Positions 1-12,200 of a stretch of DNA of 64,000 nt are shown here, piece by piece. Every line of letters begins with the position of its first letter. Position 1 is the stretch's first letter. Position numbers and translations under genes: made by a program. Source of the stretch: Branchiostoma floridae. Taxonomy: Eukaryota; Chordata; Leptocardii; Amphioxiformes; Branchiostomatidae. Below the pieces are notes generated by a model. It had not been told where the DNA came from, did no database searches, and saw only the letters and a program-made list of their open reading frames with translations. The DNA lies in contig NC_049996.1 in the NCBI RefSeq assembly GCF_000003815.2, forward strand, positions 5,103,069-5,167,068. Direction: 5' to 3'.

Positions 1-726
1 CAGGGATTATCTCACCATATACACCTCGGGCCGGGGCATTAACCCTTTATTGTTACTTGGCTGTAGTATTTCACTAGTTGATTAGTTATGTTTTCGTTTT
101 CCTTTGATTTCCTTTTTTTCTTATTTATATTAGATATTCCTTGGATTTTCTTATTTTGATTTGTTGTTCTCGTTTTTATCTTATCTTTTAATGTAGTTTA
201 TAAGTCTCTGCACTGTAATGATAACATATATCAATTTTGAAATGTTTAACTGCAGTAATGAGAAAACCACGATAAACCTTTTAGGTTTTTGGTTCCTCTG
301 GCATGCTTTTGTCTCTTTTTGCAATATTTCTATTTCTTTTGTAGTACATGTATGTGCAAATAAACAATATCAGGTAGTTTGGTGAGTTTCCCTCTTGAAC
401 TTCAAAAATAGTTTTTATTATTTTTACTGTTACCTGTTATTGACATACAAACACATTTGAATTATCATTTTGCGCCATATTGCGTTAAGAAATCCTAGCT
501 GAGTAACTTCGCAATTCGAATTCTCTGAAAGTATATATGTTATTTACTGCACAATTGTGAACTTTCGTACATAATTTCAATTTAGAAAGGGGACACCCCA
601 GCACTTGCATAAAATCTTAACCGTAAGCATAAAAAAACACGCTACAGAAACACTTCTTTCCTTAAATGCAAGAGAGAAGAACCCATTCATTACTGTTTTC
701 TTGTTTCATATTTTTTTTTACTCCAG
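1..726. other. AT-rich non-coding stretch
   Basis: No supported gene. The sequence is AT-rich with homopolymer runs. The last part (about 708-726) is a polypyrimidine tract ending in CAG, which serves as the acceptor of the lectin-like exon that follows. Confidence 0.5.
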
Positions 727-948
727 GATGCCATAATGGTTGTATAATGCATAATAATGTCTGCTACAAGGCATTCAGCATGCAAATGAATTCTCGCGAC
801 GCGCCTTGGACCTGTCGTACTAAGGGTGGTACAATTGCTTCGGCAACGCGCAAAGACGCCAGCACATATGGCTTCCTTAACGCCCTGATGAATGGTGTGG
901 ATGAGAGGGGCCTGGAAATAAAGTTCATCTGTGAAATCAAAATGCCAG
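727..948 (+). CDS. isolated C-type-lectin-like exon (partial or decayed)
   Basis: The exon has a strong polypyrimidine tract and CAG acceptor at 724-726 and a possible GT donor at 949. The translation carries the start of a C-type lectin domain: GC....NVCYKAFS, then SRDAPWTCRTKGGTIAS with the second conserved Cys and GG, then DASTYGFLNALMN. It passes almost directly into IKFICE, which resembles the end of such a domain. The WIGL, EPN and WND region is missing. It may be an exon of an upstream paralogue of the lectin gene at 3043-23359, or a relic with an internal deletion. No partner exon is visible in the window. C-type lectin domains bind carbohydrate or protein ligands outside the cell; this piece alone could not fold fully. 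Confidence 0.45.
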
Positions 949-3042
949 GTGTGCTATTTTCTATTACGGAAATCAGACCGTGCTTAAATGGTTAGCCACA
1001 TGAATTTGCCACAATTGATTTCTCAAAATTTGAGCCAAACGCATATTGAGGAAACTTGAAATTCACCCTTAATGTAACCATCTTTATTATCTTACTTGTC
1101 CAGCTCTTGTGAAAATTGGCTTTAATTACTAATTTCTTTTAACAAAGTTATTCTACAGAGACATACGATTTACACAAATATGATCACTTAAATCATGTGA
1201 CTAGCTATGGGTGGAAAAACACCTAGTGTAGAACCTTTAATGGTTTGTAATAAGCACCACTTCGAGCACGCAAATGAACCTATAGCACAAAAATAAAAGT
1301 GGTCCAACCGATTGTCCAAGATTGTCAAATGTAATAAATACTAGTAGGAAAGAAATTGACAAAAAGAAAATAAACTTTAAACAAACGGACGGCAGTCTTT
1401 GAAACCGGAAGTTGAGATTCGGCCGTAATTTTATTCAAACCTTTCACTATTTCCTTAGATATAACTTAATGGGTTTTATGTACATATACTTTGCAAGTCG
1501 TGTCCAAGTTTCGTTGTAGTAGGATGAAAAATGCCTACGCTACAGGGTTGAAAAGGTAGTAACCCCTACGTGCCCCCAGACCCGCGCTGGGTCTCTCTGG
1601 GGGGCACCTTAAGTCGTGCTGTCCTCTATTGCGCAACTCTGACCTTTGGGGTCACTTCCTGTGGGGACGGGGCCATGCAAAACTCCAACCCACGCAGAAT
1701 GACATAACTCCTTAATATAAACCACTATTGCGTAATCGCCACACTTAGCACACTAAACACTATTTTTCAAGTACAAACATCCCCTGCAAAACCGTCAAAA
1801 GCCACTAGACAAAAAACGCCTCGTACGTTTCTTCTCCTTCTCAACAGCTATTTGCATACCAAATATCAGATCAATCTGTGTTGGCGTGAAGGAGCTGGAC
1901 TGTTCACAGACACAAAGTTTTGAGGGTTTCTACACATACCTATTGTATTATGCAAATTACCAGCTAATTTGCATAACAAGCATTCAAGTATGTACATCAT
2001 TACGTAAGGTATCTGCCTCCCTCCCTCATTAACATCCATCAACCCCTTCTCTCATTATTACTTCTCAAAACCCAAAACAAGAATTACTTTCACCGCCCCT
2101 GCGAAACCCCTAGGTGGCCAAAACGTACACACCTTTTTATGCTATTATATAGCTACCTACCACTTAAAAATCATCACCCAAACAAAAAATAGCAAAACCG
2201 GAAGTTCCGCTGCAGTACCATAACACGCCACTAGAGTGCCCTGCCGTAACGCTATTCCTGCCATTCCTTCGTCATGTCTAATCCTACCCACATACTAAAT
2301 ATCAAAACCATCCATTCACGCGTTTCCTAGTTATCAGGCTGACAAACGACCCCCTGACATCAAAACAGCACTGACTACAAACACTTCGTTTCACGAAGTG
2401 AATAAGCCTTAGGGCGCGTGTCATGTTTGGGCTTTCCCATTATGTGTCTTTGTATACGCGTGCGTGTGTTTATGTGTGTTTTGAATTTACTAAAGTATCT
2501 TCCATAAAGTACGTCTACAGTGCTTTTTATTTTAAAGATGTTGCTAGGATACACTTGGCCACCCTGAACGAGGTTTGTGGTAGTGCAGGCGGAATCATAC
2601 CAGGGCACTCATTTCGAGGGTTACACCGTTTGATAGACAGGGGTAGCTTCAGACAATCAAAGCAAGCAATAACAAGCAAGATAGATTCACCACGATTTGA
2701 AAAACTCACAACAAAAAGTATTAATATTTCCTTAAACTCTGATTTCAAAACACGAATTAATTCCTAATAATTTTTGTGGAGACTGGACAGGTTAGACTTT
2801 CACATTTTGAAACACAAACACATGACTCACCGTTGTAATATTTATAAATCTTAATATGCATTAAGTTCTACTCAGACAATTAACGTAACACCATACGTAA
2901 GTCTGACCCTAGTTGTTTCTTACGTTGTGACGAAAAAGCCACACGACGATCGCAGCTTACAAGCGCAGATTACAAACGAAGATTAAGAAGAAATCTATTT
3001 ATTTTCTGCTCCAGTTTAAATCCCAAAAAGTAGCCTACTGAT
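949..3042. other. non-coding region with dispersed repeats
   Basis: No supported gene. It contains a GC-rich imperfect hairpin at about 1570-1607 (GTGCCCCCAGA ... TCTGGGGGGCAC). The part at 1844-2245 has several TATGCAAAT/ATTTGCATA octamers and the block AACCGGAAGTTCCGCTGCAG. That block reappears in reverse complement near 29270-29305, so this is probably a copy of the same dispersed repeat. Short ORFs on both strands near 2375-2767 overlap one another and lack family features. Confidence 0.4.
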
Positions 3043-3289
3043 ATGGAGGTGCATGGTGCTGATGTTTCATTTGTCAATACCGTCGAGGCGATAGCAAATG
3101 TCAATCATACGCAGGCAGATGCAAAGCTTTACTCGAAATCAGGCGAAGAGTTACACGCAGAGCCAGTGTCCTTTAGCGCAGAGTCCGACATTTTGTCCGT
3201 CCAACAGAGAGAATCAGCATCCTACGTTAATGGAGATACTTGTGACAAAGATTACACTCAAGATTACGAACAACGTTCGAGAAATGAAG
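3043..3289 (+). CDS. lectin receptor exon 1 (cytoplasmic tail)
   Basis: Starts at ATG 3043. The donor chosen is AAG|gtgggt after 3289, which leaves phase 1 as exon 2 needs. A stronger-looking donor (CTG|gtaagg after 3336) would give phase 0 and break the frame. The 82 residues are polar and acidic with no hydrophobic segment, fitting a cytoplasmic N-terminus. They include SASYVNGD (a YxN motif) and DYTQDYEQ. A 5' UTR exon and promoter further upstream are possible but not recognised. Confidence 0.5.
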
Positions 3290-6200
3290 GTGGGTCTCTT
3301 GCTGATCGACATTCTCTAGTAACTAGAAAGACTCTGGTAAGGTGCTCTTTATCATCAAGACTATGTTGTTTAGTAATTTTTTTTCCATTAACCAACATTT
3401 TTTGCATTTTACTTTCAAACTTTGCTGACAAAAAAATGAAGACATTATGTATCTATGCAGCATCATTCATTGTGTTATGTCAGTACTGTATAAGGTCTAG
3501 GGACATGCTTTTAGCCTCAAACTGTTTCCGATTAACTACAAAGGCAATATGCAAAAAAATGCAGAATGTTTGCGAAGGGAAAAGAAAGGAAAAAGCGCAA
3601 GAAAAAACAAACAACTAGAATGGCAACATTTTCACGAAAATGCAGCAACTCGTTCCCCTTGCCTTTTGTCAAGCTTCTTACACACAATAGTATATCATTA
3701 GGTGCCCCCTATAGTAGTGCCTTGTATCTATATAAAGTACGGTACCTATCAGGTACGGCTCAAGTTCGGTCTCGAGTCTAGAGATTTAGGCTCAGGTCCG
3801 GTAGCCTCCAAATTTGACTAGCACCGCAGGCGACAAGTATTTAAGCCGGTATGGTCCGAGGCGTTGGCGAGCCTCCCCTCCCCACACGGAACGTCCGACC
3901 GTAACACTCCGCACGTTTGGCCGTCTATTTATTGAGTGCAATTAAAAAAATTGAAAAAGGCGTGTAAAACGAACGATGCCCTGTTCGCAAGATGAAAACG
4001 TTGTAAATACAAGATACATGTCTAAAATGGGGAATAAAAACATATCCCCCCCCGGGACTCCACCTTCGCCTTTCAGCGTCTAATGCCCTTTCACTCCCCG
4101 CCATGCTACGTAGCTGTACACAACTATGTACCGATATTTTACCTTATTTGGTTAGGTTGCACAAGGCGGCCCGGCTGGTTTTAGTCCTGGGCGTCCATTG
4201 ATTCATTCAATGACAAGCATAGACTTTCCGTCAAGCGAAAATTTGTATTCCACAGCCAAATGCTTTGTCATCTGTGTTTTCATTGGATCCCGGTTTGAGC
4301 AAGCGTCTTACTGATATGTTCACATGTGACGTGTTCCCGAGAAAAGCGCTTCCCTTTTGTGGCCAATCAAAAAGCTGGAAACGTAAGGAGCATGGTACAG
4401 CCCCAGCTTTTCCTGCGGTTTGGAAGAATATCTGTAGGAAAACAGAATGTTAGCTTCATAAACATAATTAATGATATAACTCTGAGTTCTTCTCTTGTCT
4501 TAGTAATGATACAAGCAATTTCTGATATCCTGATCTAGTCGAAAATAATCATTAGCGAACTTTTGCATACCTTTTTTCCAAGGATAGTGTAAATATATTT
4601 GTCAAGATTTGAGTTGTTTTCATCATCAAGGTTTATAATAAACCCAATTGTGTTTAAAGGGCTATGCTCAGCAACAGGAATGAAACCATTTAATAGTAGT
4701 CGCTGTTACCTTCGTGGAATTCCATTATGCTTCTTTCAAAATAATTTTCTTTGATTGCCCGTGTTGTATCTTAAATTACATTGGGCTGAACCCTTTCAAA
4801 ACAAGGCCTGTATTGTTTTTCAAACAAACGTAATGTTTAAAAAATGATAAATACAACGATAACATAACAAGAAATCAGCAGCGCCTTTAACAAGAGTAGA
4901 AATTAGAATCGATGGTTTTCTTAGGTTGACATTAAGTTTGATATAACGACAAAAAACTACATGTGAAAATGTACATGACTTTATCATCCTACTTGCACTG
5001 GCTTTTCATATCAGTAGAGGCCTGTTATCTGACACATTTGATGTTGGAAATCCATACATAACAGATAATTACAGTCAGCCTACAGTCATATAATAATGAC
5101 TTCATTGCAAAACAACTATACTAGGTACCAAGGCATCTACTGGCATATAACTACATTCCCCTAAGGATAAGTGTGCAGTATTAGGTGAAAATACTATTTT
5201 ACAATCATGTGACAGGGTTCGAAATACCACCTGCATATGCAGGTTAGTGTAGGTAAAATTGGAGATGTGCAGGTATTTCTGGTGTCTACCTGCACCTAAC
5301 CTGTACTGGGCCATGTACTGGGTTTTATATATGTGAATTGTTTTCAGCTGCATTGACTGTCACCACCATAGATTATAAAAGAAAGAAATAGCAATGGTTC
5401 CTGGAAAAATTTAGTATGATCGATTCTTCATAAATTCAGAGTGGTGCAGGTAAATTTGTCTGGTGAAGGTAATATCCAATGTTGCCTGCAGCAGTGCAGG
5501 TATGCAGAAAAAAGGATTTTGAGCCCTGTGTGAGTAATTCCTACACCAAGTGACTTTGGAAGAAACACATAGCCTAGAATTTAAGAAACGACAACACTGG
5601 CTGACCATATATAATGAGACATTGGCTGGCAGTTACATGTCGTGGTCATACTGAGTAAGTCCATTCTTGTTACTTAGAGTAAAGGCCCATTTTTATACAG
5701 AAGATTACCAAAAGGTAACTCGGCAATTGATGAAATTATTTTCGAGCTGAAAAAGTTAGATGCAATTGGATACTAAATTAGTACTTTGACATGGTTGATT
5801 TAAATATCAAAATTGAAAAGCAAAAACACACCATGGTCTGTATGTAATTTGCAAATCTGTTCAATCTGTTACAGAAATGGAACCCGGCAGAAGTAACGAT
5901 AATACTGAAGGCTCAGTAAACAACATAAGTGACAACAACACCCAACAGCAGACAACAAATGAGGGTAAACAGGAGACGGATATAAAAGCCGGCGGTACAT
6001 TCCCAGTAAATGTACGCAGGAACATCATCGGCATGATTAGCAACGCAATGTACGCGCCTGGATCGTCCCAACAAACGGAAAGACAAGGTAACATTTGTTT
6101 GTTAAAACTATATTGAAATTGATACCAAAATGCTTACAATTGATACCCAAATACCTTCCATTGTTTCAAAGCATGAGCTAGCTGGAAACCAGTTTCATTT

Positions 6201-9200
6201 TTAATGGTCCCTAAATAATCATAAAGATTCCCGTTTCTAAGTTTTGTTTTTTGTTTTGTATTTTTGCTTACGAGTTAAAGACTGCAATTTGAATTTCAAA
6301 GGCTTTACATACAACTTTACATAGTTTTATTTTCTAGCTTTTAATACTTTATTCAAGCTAAAAGCTTACCAATGAAAAGATAAAACACTGAAAGAATTTT
6401 AATGTATTAGATAAATAAAGCGTATCATATTCACCTTGAATATTAAAAAGCTCGTACACAAAAATATACCCTTTACCTTTTTCCCTATGAAATGGGGGAG
6501 GGGGTGGTAAAGTGCCCACGCTAACGTTGAAGTAGTATAACTGCCGAACGACGTGTGTTAGGACTACAAAACTTGACAATTTGCCGAAAATATTCTTGGC
6601 AGCAATTTTTCGACAAAACTATGAGTTTGTGATTCTTCGCTTTGCCATGGCAACGAGTTTTTTTTTTCAGATTTATATCACCAATTGAAATCTACTGATT
6701 TGGGTTTAAATAATGAGGTTTCATGGTATTCTTGCTAGACCACACTGGTTTTCATATTATTATTTCCTGTTATGTCACATTTATGATTAAACCATTCATA
6801 GTTTATGCTAATTTTAGGACGCCATTGGACAAAATCCAAGATGGTGGACCATGCCATCAGCGATGGTAAAATCCGGTTATTTTTACTCAAATTCCGTCAA
6901 CATCTTTTCTCGTTTTGCACAAATCTTAACATAAAAGTTTTTCTAGTTTTTATTTTTATTTTCATTGGGTTTTAGGGTTATATGTAGAATCCCCCCCCCC
7001 CTTTTTTTAGAAAATTCAAGATTGCAGATCCAAGATTGTTTTCTGACGTCATACTGTCTTTAGTGCCGTCATCACGGGTTCGGTATTGCTATTTCTGCGT
7101 GTTTAGTAATTTTTCAACCTTCCTGACCATTTAGATGACGAAGGCATCTTTTTTGTCAAACTGTCCTTTCCTTTGCACGCACGCATCAATTCTTTTTGGA
7201 TTCACAGACGATTTTATCCATATAATCAAATCATACCAGTCGGGTTCGAATCCGACTGCCGTGTCACCGATCTTGTGCCCTTGGGAAAGGCACTTTACAC
7301 GGCTTTCCTCTCTTTACTCAGATGAAAATGAGTACTTAGCTTCGAAAATGCCGTCCTTCGGATAGGACGTTAAATGGAGGTCCCATGTTTGGGGAGAGTC
7401 ACACCCTTTGCACGTTAAAGAACCCGCACACGTGCGATGGTGCGGTGTGCGAACATGTGTGATCACGTCGACCGATGATGATGATGAATCAAATCAACAT
7501 GGCCTGATTAATATTCTACATCCCGCCTTCTTTCTACGTCATTCCTGTATACGTCTGTAAGCTGTTAGATTGACGTCATATTTGAATTTTACGCCATCTT
7601 GGGACTCGATGTGAGGATGGGTCCTGGATTTAGTCCACAATAAGGGAGGACCTAGTTCACCAGTGATTATCAAATACGGTCATCTCCCACTGCTTGAAAA
7701 GCCGAGTTTACGTGGTGGAAACTCCTGGTCATGCACCCAGAAACCCGAAATGTTCGGACATTCACGGTACGTATCGAACCGGGCACACTGCCTGTCCGGG
7801 CAATTGGCACACCCGAGGATGCACGGAAACGAACCGAATGAATGAATGAATGAATGAATGAATGAATGAATGAATGAATGAATGAATGAATGAATTTTAT
7901 TAACGTGTCATGCGTTAGAACGCCCAGCCCACGTGGGCTTATAAGACACACACAAATCATAATTGAACATACGATATTATAACATAAAAGAACATCCGGA
8001 ACATAATCGGTATCGGGTAACAGACCAGATATCAAATCATAATCACCAAAATTAAACCATCAAACAAAGGTTTCGTGGAGCTAAACAGAGCAGAGTTTAT
8101 ACAGAAGATAAGGAAAAACATAATAGTAGACAGGAACATAATCGGTAACCATTATACAAATCGGGTAACAGACCAGATATCAAATCATAATCACATTAAT
8201 CAAAACCATCAAACAAGTGTTTTGCAGAGCTAAACAAAGCAGAGTTTATACAGAAAATAAGGAAAACATAATACATGTAGTACAGTAATAGTTGTACGTA
8301 AGTGGACAGGTTATGAGTTCAAGTGTATAATCGCCTTCTTCTTTTGTTCCAAGCTTTGCGTAAGAAGTTAGAAATTTCGGAGACCCCCTCTTCAAACAAC
8401 CACTTAACTCTGAATTCGTGGACATTTGTCGAACATTTTGCAGAAGATGCTTTCTCGCAAGTCGTCGGGCAGTAAAACGGGCAGTAAAAAAGAAAGTGTG
8501 CCTCAGTTTCTACCTCGCCCAGGCTACACATTGTGCAGATTCTATTATCCTCAGGTATTGCTTGATACCGTCCGGTCTCAATGTACAATGGTAATATCCC
8601 TGCTCGGAACTGCGCACAGAGGGATCTTTGGCTTTTACACAAGTTCATTTTAACATAATGTTCTGTACAGTAGGCATCCTTAAATAATCTATAGGTTCTC
8701 AGTTTGGGCTTTAACCATATGTCAGAAGCCCAATCTTCTTGGTACATATCAAACAATTTCTCTTTTATTTGCTTTATGTTAGCCCTTAGGTTGTTTAGGA
8801 AAAAGTGTTCTTGCTCAACACTACGTAGTATTCTCTGTACATCCCTGCTCCAGGGGCCATGGTTTTGCAAATCCCACATAAAGACTTTTTTGGTAAGTCT
8901 GTCATTAGACATATTGATAAGTCTATTCCACAAGGAGATTACTGCTCCTTTCCCTCTTATTTCACATGGCATCCAACCCATGTCTCCTGTTATGGCAAGG
9001 ACGGTTGCAAATTTGTGCACACCTAAGAAACACCGTATTGCCCTATTCTGGACAACAGAACACTTATCGTATTTCTTAAATCCCCAGACACCTGCGGCAT
9101 AGTCAAGAATAGGGCAAACACACGACTCGTAGAGTTGTGTATAGGCGTGGTAACCAAGTTCTTTCAGAGCCTTAACTTTACCCAGAATACCGCCTAGAGC

Positions 9201-12200
9201 TCTTCCAGCAGAATCGGCAAGAACACTCGCGGCTGAGTTAAAGGACATGTGCTGGTCTAAGTGGAGTCCTAAATACTTGAATGAAGTCACAAGATCAAGC
9301 TTCGTCTCTCCAAAACGGAATTCGTAAGAAGTCCTTCTTGCTCCCTTTTTCCTAAAGTGCATGATTTGTGTTTTTCCTTGGTTTATCATCAGTCTCCACT
9401 TAGAGCACCAATCAGCAACAATGTTTAACATCTCTTGCAATTCATTTTCATTTTCTGCTACAATGATGATGTCATCTGCATACAGCAACAAGCTTAAAGT
9501 CATATCATCAAGTCTGACACCCAGCCCCGATTCTTTGACTTTCTGAGCAAGATCATTCACATACATAGCAAATAGGGTTGGTGACAGAACATCCCCTTGT
9601 TTAACTTCAAAGGGGGTGGGAAACCACTGAGTCTGATACTCATTCACTTGTACACAAGCTACTGGTGACTTATTAAGAGTCATTATAGCTTTATAAAATT
9701 TCCCATCAACACCGTTCTGTATTAATCTATAGGCTAAGAGGTCTCTGTTTACCCATTCGAAAGCCTTTTGGAAGTCAATGAAGCAGGAGAAGGTTGACTT
9801 CCCCTGCTCCATCCGGGCCCTGATCACCGTACACACTGTGTAGATGTGGTCTATACACGCTCTGGCCCTACGGAAACCATTCTGTTCGTCTTCTAGGAGG
9901 TTTGAACATTCTAAGTACCGTGTTAGCCTATTGTTTAGTACACAAGAATAAAGTTTGTACACAGTGCTCATTAGACTTATTCCCCGGTAATTCAAAGGGA
10001 CTGTAGGATCTTTCTTTGATGACTTCGGAATCGGTTTAATAATGGACTTGTACCACACAGAAGGAATGAGGCCACTTTCAAAACAAGTTTGCACAAGCAT
10101 ATATAAGGTATTCAGCATATCTGGCGCTTTTAGCATCTCATTCGAGATTTCATCTGCTCCCATTGCTTTTCCTGTCTTAGCATTCTCCACAGCTGCTTTA
10201 ATCTCATCAAGAGTGATTGGTGCATTCAGGAACTCATTAGGGTTATAAGAGACCTCATTCATCTCACTTTCTAGTCGAAGTTTAAGATCACAAATCTCTT
10301 GCAGAAATTCATCATCGAACTTACCCTCACCATCATTGCCAGCAAATAAATTGCTGAAATCCTTTTCCCATTTTTCCAAAACTTTATCTACCTCATCCAT
10401 CAGATTTCCAGTTTCATCTGAGACTTTCATAGGGATTTTTGTGTTTCTCTTTGGCCCCAGTTTATTTACTTCATTCCAGAATCTTTGAGGATTATTAGTT
10501 TTTAGACCCTCAAGCTCCAAAGCCTGTCCTCGTTGATACTTTCGTTTACAAAAACGGAGGTTCTTATCAAAAGCATACTGCTTGCACTTAAAAACATCCC
10601 TAAGAACGGCCTTACATCTTTTGCTTCCCTTGCATCTAACATATTCACGCTCTGCATCCCTCATTTGAACCCAGAGCTCGTCGAGCTCTGCATTCCAGAA
10701 AGGTTTGCCCGGGCTCCGTAATCTCCTAGACCGAGGTGTATTTGCATTCCTACCAGTCTCATTTACATCGCAATCACTGTAAATAACCTCACAAAGTGAG
10801 TTATACCACAAGTCAATACTCTGCTGTGTTTTTTGCACCACTTGTAAACTGAATATGAGATCTAACAGTGCTCTACGGCTTATGTCAGAACTCAGAAAGT
10901 TTTCCGTCACGATTCTACGTTTACGACGCGACTTTACTGATTGTGAGGGTACATTTTCCACATACTGGCTATTTACATAAAAAGTTAAAGATAACACAGA
11001 GTGATCTGGTACTCTACATCGATCGCCTATCAAGCTTATACATGAATAGCCACATTCTTCCACAATATCACTCGCTGTAATCACATTAAAGTCATGGCAT
11101 GTATCAAGGCAATCATGGGGTGTAAGGATATAGTCAACAACTGCTTTTCCTCTCGTGGAGACAGATGTGAAGTTGTCATTGTGTTAGCAGACTCTGCCGT
11201 TTAGCATGCACATTTTGGAGTCTTTCAAAAATTCAATTAAACTAGCCCCATGATTGTTAAATGTTGTGTCAATTGTCGCTCTGGGTGGAATGCCATCAAC
11301 CTCCGTTATGCAATCATCACGATCACCTGTGCGACTGTTGAAGTCTCCACAAACATAAATAGCACCAACGGATTCCAAAGCATACATCTGGCACAACAGG
11401 TGAGAAAAATATTCGGTGGCATTCCGTCCCCATGGCGACTGCTCGGGAGACAAGTAACATGAAAATACAACAAAAGTATACTCAGACTTCGTGTGCTCAA
11501 AGTGCAGTCCTAGCATTCCATCAACATCTCTATCAATAATTGTAATCTTGTACTGAAGACGTAGATTGTTTTTAACGAAAATGCCAACACCACCTGAGCC
11601 TTTGGGGCAATCACGATGAGTCTTTCTGTTATGTCCGTACCAAGTGTTATCATCTAACTCGATTACCTCATCAGTTTTCAAGTGTGTTTCATTTATAGAA
11701 ATGATATCTGGTGATAAGTGCTGGAGTGTTATTTCCCTTAACTTACAGTTCAGACTTGTCCAGCCATTAACATTCCAATGCACAAGGTTGATCTTCTCCC
11801 ACACAGGTTCGGCGTCCGCTTCTCACGGTTGTGTCGGCAGGTTGTTGTCGGCAGGTAAGTCACGAGCGCCCCGCTTCTGGACCCGTCCGCTGCCAGTGAT
11901 GAAGTAATCCTTTCCGCCCGGAATTTCCCGCAGGAGAGTCCTAAAGTTGAGCTCTATCAGCCTATCCGTGTGGCTTTTCGCTGATCGGAGGAACACTTTC
12001 TCATAAGAGGGGTCACTTTTCAGCTTCGGTTTCGCCCTCAGTATGGCCACCTTTTCCTGGACGGAGCGGAGCCTGACTTTCACCACGCCGGGACCACAGC
12101 CTCTCGACTTCATTCTCTCGGCAGCAACAACAGGCACATCGGACTGAAGACCGTTGTGGAACAGCTCCTCAATCTTCTCCTTGACATCTTCCCCTTCCTC

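Noticed and set aside
7243-7253. B box as part of a real tRNA gene
   Set aside because: No acceptor stem, anticodon arm or A box around it; the downstream body and tail fit a SINE.
7670-8035. - strand ORF with repeated FIHS residues
   Set aside because: It is the LINE (ATTC)n tail read as codons.
8426-11080. Several + strand ORFs across the LINE
   Set aside because: They are antisense shadows of ORF2.
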